Assembly (NCBI RefSeq): GCF_011039175.1
Contig: NZ_JAAKEN010000007.1
Span: forward strand, 1 to 64,000
Length of the DNA stretch: 64,000 bases
DNA from: Slackia sp. ZJ119
GTDB taxonomy: Bacteria > Actinomycetota > Coriobacteriia > Coriobacteriales > Eggerthellaceae
Reading direction: 5' to 3'
Of this stretch, positions 15,565 to 23,020 are shown one piece after another. Each line of letters begins with the position of its first letter. Positions within the stretch are counted from its first letter, which is position 1. The notes beneath the pieces are model-generated. The model ran no database searches, had not been told where the DNA came from, and was given only the letters and a program-made list of their open reading frames with translations. The translations under genes were made by a program, and so were the position numbers.

Positions 15565-17931
15565 TCACTTCTTCGAGCCGACCTTCTTCACTGCTCGTTT
15601 GACCTTGCGCACCGGGCAGGTCATGGCGCGGCCTATCTTGTATGAATTGCTCTCTTCCAAGGCGACGACTCGGGCATGTTCCTTGGAGCACTGTTTCGTA
15701 CGCTTTTCAAGATCCTTTTCAAGACGCAGCTTCGTCTCTCGCAACTGCTTTGCGTCGTTTTGCAGCCTTTCCTTTTCGTTTTGCAGCTGGTCGATTTGCT
15801 CTTTCAGACGGGCGTTTTGCTCTTGCAGGCTTCGGATGCCCTCTTCCAATCGGGCGTTTTCGGCTGATTGCCGCTTGGCGTTTTCGTTCAAGGTCGCTAT
15901 TTCGTCTTGGCGCTTTTGGAGAAGGTCGTTCAGACGATCCTTTTCGCGCTGTTGCTGGGCGAACTGTCCTTGCAGCTGCAGCAACTCGTTGCGCGACGGG
16001 TCGCTGCCGTGTCCAATGGCTTCGAGAAGGGCCTGTTGGTGAGCGGAGGTCATCGCTTTGAGGCCGCCGAGTTCGAACCAGTCGAGTTTGGAGAAGGTTG
16101 CGCGACCTCGGTTCAAGACCTTGAAAGCCACGGCACGCGCGTCTTCAAGCGCCAAGGCCGTGCGAAAATCGGGCGGCATGGATGCCATGGCGTCCATCAT
16201 ATCTGAGTAGTTGACGTAGCATTCGCTTGCGTCGCTGAAGGCGGTCGGCCGCCCCGCTTCGCCATCAGCCGTTGGCCGCTCGCGAAGCGGTCGATGAGTG
16301 CAAAAAGAAACGCTCTGCGCTTGCAGCAGCAATTGGCATGCGAAGGCGCGGTCTTCGTTGAGGCAGAGAGGATTGAAGCTGATTCCGCTTTCGAGGGCGA
16401 AGGCTCGTCGGAAAAGAAAGAGGTGCGATTCGGTATCCAAAGTCTCGCTTCGAGCAAAACAGGAGAGCGCTTCGGTGCCTCGCCACACGGTTTCGTTGTC
16501 GATTCGAGGGTTCGCGCTGAACCTCAGCATGTCCAAGCGGCGCTTCTGCGCTTTGGCCAGGATCGGTTTGAGGGCATGCGGCTCAAGAGGGCGGTCGCAG
16601 CCGACGAACAGCAAGTATTCGCCGTGCGCGGATTCCATGCCGCGATTTCTCGCCTCGTTCAGACTCGGGCTTTTTTGGCTGTGCACGGTTATGCGGTCGT
16701 CCTGCTGGGCGAGATCGGTCATGATGCGCAGCGATTCATCGGACGAGCCGGCATCTACGCAAATCACTTCGATGCGGGCGACGTCTTGTTCAAGCGCATC
16801 GCCCACCACGTTGGCGATTTCGTTTTCTGCGTTTCTCGCAAGAACGACAACGGATACGTCGGGAGTGGACGACGGTGCATTGTCGTCCGTTTCCACAACG
16901 TTTTGGCCAGGTGCTTTATGTTTGTGAATGGAGGCGATGAACTGATGCTGCTCAATTGCTTCGGATAGGTACTGGGCGCACTGGCGCGCGAAGGGGCTTT
17001 CGTATTCGTGCTGCGGACGCCCAAGAACGCCAAAAGTCGAAAAACGGCTGCTGGACAGTTCGTCAAGCAGGGTGAAGCGTGCTCGGTCATCAGCCAGCGT
17101 ATTGACGTTGTAGCGTGTTGTGCCGAGCAGCTGTTCCTCGAAAGACGTTTTCAGGTCATCGAAGAGGCCTGCGCCTTCGAGCTTGGCTTTCAAGGTTTCG
17201 AATGCGGTCAAGAAGCATAACGGGTGGCCAGCCTTGTTTTCTTCGGTGCCTGTTCCGGTGTTCACGCGGTATCGGTAGAGGTCGTTGTCCGCCGTTGCGA
17301 TTTTCTCTGCGAGTGCAATCGCGGTGAACGTGAACGACAGGTCTTCGGCGTTTGGGAGCGATTCGAAGCGGAGCCCCCTTTCTTCAAGATGGCCTCTGCG
17401 GTACAGCTTCCCCCAAGGTCCGGGGTTCGTGACGCCGAAGAGGCTGTTTGGGTACTCCAAAGGGCTGAACACGCCTCGGAGCACCGTGTCGGGGCGAACG
17501 AACTCCACCCGGTCGGACAGCTCGCCTTTCTGCTGGTCGAACCGGCGACCTCCGAATATCACGACGTCGGCATCGGTTTCCTGGGCTTTTGCCAGAGCTG
17601 ATTCCAGCGTTTGCTCGACGATGAAGTCGTCGGCATCCACAAAGGCAACGTATTTTCCCTCAGCGGCATCGAGCCCGCAGTTTCTGGCCGTGCCGGCGTT
17701 GCCCTCGGCTTGCAGGACGCGGACGCGCTTGTCGTTTTCGGCGTATGCCTCGAGAATGGAAGGCGATTCGTCGTCGGACAGGTTGTCGATGCAAAGGACT
17801 TCGAAGTCGGGCATGGTTTGCGCGAGGATGCTGTCCAGGCATTCTCGCAGATAAGTAGCGGCGTTTTTGACCGGAACGATCACGGATACGCGAGGTTTGC
17901 CCTCGAATGCGTGATCTTGGTTCTGGGGCAT
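15565..17931 (-). CDS. Tandem GT2 protein with degenerate second domain, long coiled coil and basic tail
   Basis: A 788-residue paralog of the 696-residue protein. Residues 15-240 are a GT2 domain with VSVIVPVKNAATYLRECL, CIDNLSDDES and an intact DXD (DAD at 99-101). The second GT2 domain (359-560) is degenerate: VDAGSSDES is kept, but the DXD position reads FVGCDRP (442-448). Residues 645-760 are a strong predicted coiled coil (repeated QLQ, LQE, EKERLQ) that could oligomerise the enzyme. The last 27 residues (SYKIGRAMTCPVRKVKRAVK onward) are the shared basic tail. A GGAG Shine-Dalgarno precedes the minus-strand ATG at 17931, and a TAGAAT -10-like box lies at 17984-17979. Confidence 0.86.
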   Translation of the reverse strand: MPQNQDHAFEGKPRVSVIVPVKNAATYLRECLDSILAQTMPDFEVLCIDNLSDDESPSILEAYAENDKRVRVLQAEGNAGTARNCGLDAAEGKYVAFVDADDFIVEQTLESALAKAQETDADVVIFGGRRFDQQKGELSDRVEFVRPDTVLRGVFSPLEYPNSLFGVTNPGPWGKLYRRGHLEERGLRFESLPNAEDLSFTFTAIALAEKIATADNDLYRYRVNTGTGTEENKAGHPLCFLTAFETLKAKLEGAGLFDDLKTSFEEQLLGTTRYNVNTLADDRARFTLLDELSSSRFSTFGVLGRPQHEYESPFARQCAQYLSEAIEQHQFIASIHKHKAPGQNVVETDDNAPSSTPDVSVVVLARNAENEIANVVGDALEQDVARIEVICVDAGSSDESLRIMTDLAQQDDRITVHSQKSPSLNEARNRGMESAHGEYLLFVGCDRPLEPHALKPILAKAQKRRLDMLRFSANPRIDNETVWRGTEALSCFARSETLDTESHLFLFRRAFALESGISFNPLCLNEDRAFACQLLLQAQSVSFCTHRPLRERPTADGEAGRPTAFSDASECYVNYSDMMDAMASMPPDFRTALALEDARAVAFKVLNRGRATFSKLDWFELGGLKAMTSAHQQALLEAIGHGSDPSRNELLQLQGQFAQQQREKDRLNDLLQKRQDEIATLNENAKRQSAENARLEEGIRSLQEQNARLKEQIDQLQNEKERLQNDAKQLRETKLRLEKDLEKRTKQCSKEHARVVALEESNSYKIGRAMTCPVRKVKRAVKKVGSKK

Positions 17932-18099
17932 GGGAAACTCCGTTCGCGTCTCGACAAAGAAGAGGCTTAAAAGTCTATTCTACCTCGGCCTGACGCGTTT
18001 CAAGTCGCAACCCGGCGAATTCCCGGTTTTGAACGTCGAGCCGATGCGGCAGGTCTGCTCGACAGAACGGCGGCTGCTGCCTCCGTTCGCTAGAATCTT

Positions 18100-18131
18100 C
18101 GGACCCGGCGCCCGTGGCGTCACCGGGTCCG
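18100..18131. terminator. Hairpin upstream of tRNA-Glu
   Basis: CGGACCCGG (18100-18108) pairs with CCGGGTCCG (18123-18131) in an otherwise gene-free stretch. It could terminate transcription or be a structural remnant; no T-tract follows. Confidence 0.35.
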
Positions 18132-18149
18132 TCTTCACAAAATCACCTC

Positions 18150-18178
18150 TTGCATTGCGGCGGCTCTTCGGTCATAAT
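18150..18178 (+). promoter_or_regulatory. Promoter of tRNA-Glu
   Basis: TTGCAT (18150-18155) and CATAAT (18173-18178) are separated by 17 bases. The predicted start lies about 35 bases before the mature tRNA. Confidence 0.65.
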
Positions 18179-18219
18179 AATCAAGCTGTTTCGCGCAGGC
18201 CACGCCGGAACGCAACAAC

Positions 18220-18294
18220 GTCCCCATAGTCTAGAGGTCAGGACGCGGCCCTTTCAAGGCTGAGACACGGGTTCGATTCCCGTTGGGGGCACCA
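18220..18294 (+). tRNA. tRNA-Glu (anticodon TTC)
   Basis: The acceptor GTCCCCA pairs with TGGGGGC. The D-stem is GTCT/GGAC, the anticodon stem is CGGCC/GGCTG with loop CTTTCAA giving anticodon TTC, and the T-arm carries the TTCGATT loop. The discriminator A and the CCA end (18292-18294) are encoded. It reads GAA/GAG. It lies at the end of the apparently lower-GC glycan block, and tRNA genes are common integration sites, but I see no att-like duplication. Confidence 0.95.
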
Positions 18295-18306
18295 TTTGGA
18301 CAGACG

Positions 18307-18345
18307 CCCGAATCCCGCAAAAGCCGGGGTTCGGGTTTTGTTTTG
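18307..18345 (+). terminator. Intrinsic terminator of tRNA-Glu
   Basis: CCCGAATCCC (18307-18316) pairs with GGGGTTCGGG (18326-18335), a 10-bp stem with one wobble, followed by TTTTGTTTTG. Confidence 0.88.
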
Positions 18346-18459
18346 TCTGACGCTGCGGCATCCGGGACGCGCCTCTTCGGCGTCGCCTCGATCGTTTCGG
18401 GCGGGTTACCGGTTCGTGGCGGCAAGGTTGTGGTTTGGCGTGCTCGGGACGTGCGCGGC

Positions 18460-18465
18460 TACAAT
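18460..18465 (+). promoter_or_regulatory. -10 box upstream of the universal stress protein gene
   Basis: TACAAT at 18460-18465 lies 47 bases before the start codon. TTGGCG at 18435-18440 could be a weak -35 with 19-base spacing. Confidence 0.45.
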
Positions 18466-18512
18466 AGTGACCGGCTTCGTCCAGGCAAGGGCGGAAGCTC
18501 GCGACAGGAAGG

Positions 18513-18944
18513 ATGCGCATGTGGTGCAAAAAAGTGCTCGTGGCCTATGACGGATCGGCGCCGTCGCACAAGGCGCTGGAAGTGATGAAGGGGATCGTCG
18601 AGCAAGACCCGGGCGTCGAAGTGCTGCTCGTGCACGTGATGCGGCTGTACTCGACCGGCTCTGCCGCGGCCGGGGTCGACACGGTCGCCCTCGATGACGC
18701 TGCCGCCATCAGGTGCGAGCTTGAAGCCATAGCCGCGACGCTTGACAACGCCTCCGACGTGAAAGTGCTCAAGGGCACCTCGCCGGCCGATCTTATCGTG
18801 GGGTGCGCGAAGCGGGAAGGCTGCGACCTCATCATCATGGGCAGCCGCGGCAAAGGCGGCGTGAAAGGGTTCCTCGGCTCGGTCAGCTATGCCGTCACGA
18901 AAGAATCGCCCGTGACCGTGCTCATTGCGAAGGAGGGCGACTAG
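18513..18944 (+). CDS. Universal stress protein (UspA family)
   Basis: A 143-residue single-domain USP. It starts with KKVLVAYDGSAPSHKALE, with the conserved aspartate after strand 1, and ends with the ATP-binding motif GSRGKGGVKGFLGSVSYAV (G-2x-G-9x-G-S/T), so it belongs to the nucleotide-binding branch. Such proteins support survival under energy or oxidative stress; the exact role is unknown. The ATG at 18513 follows GACAGGAAGG. Only five bases separate it from the MFS gene, so the two are probably co-transcribed. Confidence 0.9.
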   Translation: MRMWCKKVLVAYDGSAPSHKALEVMKGIVEQDPGVEVLLVHVMRLYSTGSAAAGVDTVALDDAAAIRCELEAIAATLDNASDVKVLKGTSPADLIVGCAKREGCDLIIMGSRGKGGVKGFLGSVSYAVTKESPVTVLIAKEGD

Positions 18945-18949
18945 ACCTC

Positions 18950-20452
18950 ATGCCGCCTGCCGCCTCATCCGCCGCACCCCGCTCAAACGCCGGCGCTTCC
19001 GCTGCGCCTCCTGCCATGCCTGCCGGCAAGCCCCAGCCGCTGTGGACGCGCAGCTTCGTTTTCGGCACGCTGCTGAACTTCTTCATCGCGGCGAACTATT
19101 TCATGCTCATGGTGGTCATGACCGCCTATGCCCTCGACGTGTACCAGGCGCCGGCCTCTGCGGCCGCGTTCTGCGCAAGCGCGTTCATCGTCGGCACGCT
19201 GTTCTCGCGCTTCTCGAGCGCACCGCTCATGGAGCGCTTCGGACGCACGCGCGTGCTGGTCGCCGGCGCTTTGCTGGAAGTGGCGCTGACGGTGCTGTAC
19301 CTGATGAACGAGCCGATCGGTGCGCTCATCGGCGTGCGGCTTGCCCACGGGTTTTCCTACGGCATGTGCTCGACCGCCGTCGCCACCGTCATCACGAGCA
19401 TCGTTCCGGCCGAGCGCAAAGGCGAAGGCATCGGGTATTTCATGCTGTCCATCACGCTCGGCAGCGCCGTCGGCCCGTTCACGGGCATCTTCTTGTCGAA
19501 CAATTTCGGCTACGAGGCGCTGTTCGTCGTTGCGAGCGCGATCGTGGCGCTTTCCGTGCCGTGTGCGCTTGTGCTGTGCATTCCTCGCAAGACGGGTGCG
19601 AAGGCGTCGCCGCGCAAAGCCGATCTTGCGGCCGAGGCGGCGCAAGATGCGCTGGCGGGCGATGTCGTTCAAGCTCCTGACGAGCGCAAACGCGAAGATG
19701 CGGCCGCGGCTTTTGCGGAAGCGGAAGCTAAGGCGCCTGCCGAATCCGCGGAGCCTGCCCCTGCGCACGACAGCGCCCGCGTGCCGTCGACGCATCTGGA
19801 AGAGCGGATCGCCGACAAGGTGGAGCATTCGTGGCTGTCGCGCTTCGTGGAGGCCGGCGTGCTGCCCATATCCATCGTGTGCGGGCTTTTGTTCTTCGGC
19901 TATTCCAGCCTGCTCACGTTTCTGACGCCGTATGCGACCGAACTGGGGCTTGCGCGGGCCGCCAGCGTGTTCTTCGTGGCCTATGCGCTCGCGATGTTCC
20001 TTACGCGCCCGTTCACGGGCCGCGCCTTCGACCGCGTCGGGCCGCATCCGGTCATGGTGCCGGCTTTCGCGTCGTTCATCGTCGGCATGGTGCTCGTGGC
20101 GTTCGCGTCCAACGACTGGCTGCTTTTGGGGTCGGCTTTGCTGCTCGGCTTCGGCGTCGGCACCGTCCAGTCGTGCGGCTTGGCGATGGCGGTGCGCGTT
20201 ACGCCTGACGAGCGCCTGTCGGTCGCCAACGCCACGTTCTACATGATGCTCGACGTCGGGGTGGGCATCGGCCCCGTCCTTTTGGGCTTGGCGGTGCCGC
20301 TCGTCGGATACCAGGCGCTCTACCTGGGAATGGCGCTCGTCGGCGCCTGTTCGCTCGCGCTGTTTTTGGTGTCGCGCGAACCGAGAAGGGCGTGCGCTAG
20401 GCTGAGGCCGCCAGGCGCCGCGCCCGTTGTCGGTTCTTTGTGCAGCCTGTGA
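18950..20452 (+). CDS. Major facilitator superfamily transporter
   Basis: A 500-residue MFS permease with 12 predicted membrane helices. Motif A-like LMERFGRTRVLVAGALL lies between helices 2 and 3, and its counterpart RAFDRVGPHPVMVPAF is in the second half. A long hydrophilic, alanine- and glutamate-rich linker (roughly residues 215-295) separates the halves. The sequence resembles drug/sugar efflux-type permeases, but the substrate cannot be inferred. The start is ATG 18950, right after the USP stop codon. Its 3' end runs to within 70 bases of the LuxR gene, so USP, MFS and LuxR may form one unit. Confidence 0.85.
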   Translation: MPPAASSAAPRSNAGASAAPPAMPAGKPQPLWTRSFVFGTLLNFFIAANYFMLMVVMTAYALDVYQAPASAAAFCASAFIVGTLFSRFSSAPLMERFGRTRVLVAGALLEVALTVLYLMNEPIGALIGVRLAHGFSYGMCSTAVATVITSIVPAERKGEGIGYFMLSITLGSAVGPFTGIFLSNNFGYEALFVVASAIVALSVPCALVLCIPRKTGAKASPRKADLAAEAAQDALAGDVVQAPDERKREDAAAAFAEAEAKAPAESAEPAPAHDSARVPSTHLEERIADKVEHSWLSRFVEAGVLPISIVCGLLFFGYSSLLTFLTPYATELGLARAASVFFVAYALAMFLTRPFTGRAFDRVGPHPVMVPAFASFIVGMVLVAFASNDWLLLGSALLLGFGVGTVQSCGLAMAVRVTPDERLSVANATFYMMLDVGVGIGPVLLGLAVPLVGYQALYLGMALVGACSLALFLVSREPRRACARLRPPGAAPVVGSLCSL

Positions 20453-20519
20453 AAGGCGTGTGCGCGAGACGGTATCATTATTGGCTTCAACGATCATGCG
20501 CAAAGCGAGGGAGGCATTC

Positions 20520-22067
20520 ATGGGCGAGGCGAAAGGCGGACGCGACAAACGCGTGGTGCGCCTGGCCGTCGGCTTCGCCTGCTTGCAAGGCTACCTGCTC
20601 TCGGTGTTCTACGACGGCGTCCATCCGGCGGTCTTGCTCGGGTCGTTTTCGTTCGCGCGGCCCCAAGTCCTGCTCATCCTTGCGTGGACGGTGCTTGCGT
20701 TCGTGCTGCTGCGCGTCTTTTCGTCGAAGGCCCGCGACGCCGCGCTGTCCCGCACGCTTTTATGGTGTTACGTCGCGCTTTTGGCGGTTGGGGCGGCGCT
20801 GGCGGCGGTTCCGGGAGAGGACGGCGCTCCCGTTGCGTTCGAAGGCCTGGTCATCGGCATTCCGTCGGCCTTGCTCATGGCCGCCTGGGGCCGTGCGTTC
20901 GCGCTCGGCGGCGAGATGGGCGCCGTGGCGGTCTTGGCGTCGGCCGGGCTTGCCGGCATCCTTGCGTTGTCGTTTTGCCTGCTGCCACCTGCAGCGAACG
21001 TCGCGCTCGGCATGCTGCCCGTGGCGTCGTGCGCGGCGCTTTGCTCGCTCGATCCCTATGCCCGCGCCGCGCAGGCTGCCGACGGCCCGGCCCAGGCCGC
21101 ACCTGCCGCCGCGCCGGGCCGCCTGCGTCCTGATGCGGCGGCGGCGCCCGTTCGACAGGTGCGCTTTTCGGACGTAGTAGCGTCAAAGGACCAGCGCGAC
21201 GAGACGATGCGCCTTTCCACGAAGATGCTCGGCGGCACGTTCGTGTTCGGCGCCGCTTCGGGGTTCATGCAGGTGTTCCAAACCGACGCCGTGCACGAAG
21301 GCTCGGCCGCCGTGAGCATGCTGCTGCTCGTCTTCTTCTCGCTGGCGGCCCTGCAGCTTCTCGGTGCGGGGCGGACGGACGAATCCGGCGCCGACGCCGG
21401 CGCGACGCAAGGGCAAAACCCGCTGGCGGAAGTCTACCGGCTGGCGCTTTTGCTCATGATGGCCGGCTTTTTGTTCGTGCCGGTGCTCGGGTCGTTCGGC
21501 GTCCCCGGCGAGGCCATCGTGCTTGCGGGCTATCTGGGGCTGTCGTTTGTGCTGGTCGCTTTGTTCTTGCGCCTGTCGAAGGCCCGCGGGCTCGACCCGG
21601 CGCTCGCCTTCGCAAGCGGTTTCAGCTCGCTGTACCTTGGCGTCATGGCCGGCATCGTGCTGGGCAACGGCATGGTCGCCGTGCAGCCTCCCGGACAGAT
21701 CCCGTTCGTCGTGGCGGCGGTCGCGGGGCTGGCGGCGCTGTTCGCCTACTTGTTTTTGTTCACCGAACGGGATTTCGAAACGCTGTCGACCCTTGCCCGC
21801 ACCGTCGACGTGTTCTCCGAGGTGTGCGACAACATCGCCTCGACCTACAAGCTGTCCAAGCGCGAAAGCGAGATCTTGCCGCTCGCCTTGCGCGGGCGCA
21901 CCGGCGAGCGCATCGCCGGCGAGCTGTTCATTTCGAAAAGCACCGCCGAGACGCATTTGCGCCGCATTTACGCGAAAACGGGAACGCACGGCCGCCAGGA
22001 GCTCATCGACCTGAGCGAGACGATGCGGCGATCGATACAGCAAAACATTGCAAACGAGAGCAGGTGA
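20520..22067 (+). CDS. Membrane-anchored LuxR family transcriptional regulator
   Basis: A 515-residue protein with an N-terminal membrane domain of about 12 hydrophobic segments and a C-terminal LuxR-type helix-turn-helix (YKLSKRESEILPLALRGRTG, then AGELFISKSTAETHLRRIYA). This layout is common in Coriobacteriia and places the DNA-binding domain on a putative sensor or transporter-like membrane module. The start is ATG 20520, because GGGAGG (20509-20514) lies five bases upstream; the frame stays open to 20427. The target is unknown, though the adjacent MFS gene is a natural candidate. It has no receiver domain, so it is unlikely to be controlled by a kinase. Confidence 0.87.
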   Translation: MGEAKGGRDKRVVRLAVGFACLQGYLLSVFYDGVHPAVLLGSFSFARPQVLLILAWTVLAFVLLRVFSSKARDAALSRTLLWCYVALLAVGAALAAVPGEDGAPVAFEGLVIGIPSALLMAAWGRAFALGGEMGAVAVLASAGLAGILALSFCLLPPAANVALGMLPVASCAALCSLDPYARAAQAADGPAQAAPAAAPGRLRPDAAAAPVRQVRFSDVVASKDQRDETMRLSTKMLGGTFVFGAASGFMQVFQTDAVHEGSAAVSMLLLVFFSLAALQLLGAGRTDESGADAGATQGQNPLAEVYRLALLLMMAGFLFVPVLGSFGVPGEAIVLAGYLGLSFVLVALFLRLSKARGLDPALAFASGFSSLYLGVMAGIVLGNGMVAVQPPGQIPFVVAAVAGLAALFAYLFLFTERDFETLSTLARTVDVFSEVCDNIASTYKLSKRESEILPLALRGRTGERIAGELFISKSTAETHLRRIYAKTGTHGRQELIDLSETMRRSIQQNIANESR

Positions 22068-22071
22068 CGCC

Positions 22072-23016
22072 ATGGAAAACGCCTATGACCGAAGCGAAGC
22101 GATTCGCGCCATCCAGCGCGAGCTGGCATCTCTGTCCGACGGGACCGTCTTGCGCACCGACGTGCCGCTGAGCGCCCTGACGACGTTTCAGATCGGCGGG
22201 CCGGCCGACGTGCTCGTCGAGCCGCGATCCGTCGAGGCTGTGGCCGCCGTGTGCCGCACCTGCCGAGAGGCTGGCGCGCCGCTGCGCGTGCTGGGACTTG
22301 GCAGCAACGTGCTGGCCTCTGACGAGGGCGTGCGCGGCGTGGTCGTGCGCCTGGCGGAGAACTTCTCCCGCATAACGGTCGACGGGCGCACCGTCACGGC
22401 CCAGGCGGGCGCGTCGAACGCCGACGTGGCCGACGCGGCGGCCCATGCGGGGCTTGCCGGATACGAGTTCGCCAGCGGCATTCCCGGCACCGTCGGAGGC
22501 GCGGCCATCATGAACGCGGGCGCCTACGGGGGCGAGTTCAAAGACGTGGCGACGTCGGTGCGCTGCCTTACGCCGTGCGGCGACGTGGTGGACGTGGACG
22601 CCGAAGAAGCGGCCTGGTCGTACCGCCATTCGATGATGGACGGGGCGGGGTATGTGGTGCTGTCCGCCACGCTTGAACTGCAGCCGGGGGACGTCGGTGC
22701 CATCCGAGAGGAAATGGAGGACCTGGCACGTCGTCGCGCCGAGAAGCAGCCGCTCGAGCTGCCGAGCGCCGGCAGCACGTTCAAGCGCCCCGAGGGGCAC
22801 TATGTCGGCAAGCTCGTCGAAGAGGCGGGGCTGCGCGGGTATGCCGTCGGTGGCGCCCAGGTGTCCGAGAAGCACACCGGCTTCGTGGTGAATGCGGGCG
22901 GCGCCACGGCGCACGACGTGCTCGCCCTTATCGAGCACGTGAAGCGCACGGTGCTTGAGAGCGCCGGCGTCGAGCTGGTGCCCGAAGTGCGCCTGTGGGG
23001 CTTTGAGGAGGAGTGA
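22072..23016 (+). CDS. murB: UDP-N-acetylenolpyruvoylglucosamine reductase
   Basis: A 314-residue FAD enzyme that reduces UDP-GlcNAc-enolpyruvate to UDP-MurNAc with NADPH in peptidoglycan precursor synthesis. The FAD-binding domain contains TTFQIGGPADVLVEP, LGLGSNVLASDEG and GIPGTVGGAAIMNAGAYGGE. The C-terminal domain has the proton-donor serine S235 in PSAGSTFKRP and the catalytic glutamate E305 in LVPEVRLWG. All key residues are present and the length is normal. It starts five bases after the LuxR stop codon, and it is followed after four bases by the antiporter gene. Confidence 0.95.
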   Translation: MENAYDRSEAIRAIQRELASLSDGTVLRTDVPLSALTTFQIGGPADVLVEPRSVEAVAAVCRTCREAGAPLRVLGLGSNVLASDEGVRGVVVRLAENFSRITVDGRTVTAQAGASNADVADAAAHAGLAGYEFASGIPGTVGGAAIMNAGAYGGEFKDVATSVRCLTPCGDVVDVDAEEAAWSYRHSMMDGAGYVVLSATLELQPGDVGAIREEMEDLARRRAEKQPLELPSAGSTFKRPEGHYVGKLVEEAGLRGYAVGGAQVSEKHTGFVVNAGGATAHDVLALIEHVKRTVLESAGVELVPEVRLWGFEEE

Positions 23017-23020
23017 CGCC

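Noticed and set aside
18220-18294. tRNA-Glu as an integration site with an att duplication
   Set aside because: I could not find a second copy of the tRNA 3' end in the window, and no integrase is present.
18983-20548. Minus-strand frame of 521 codons opposite the MFS gene
   Set aside because: The plus strand encodes a clear 12-helix permease; the antisense translation is low complexity.
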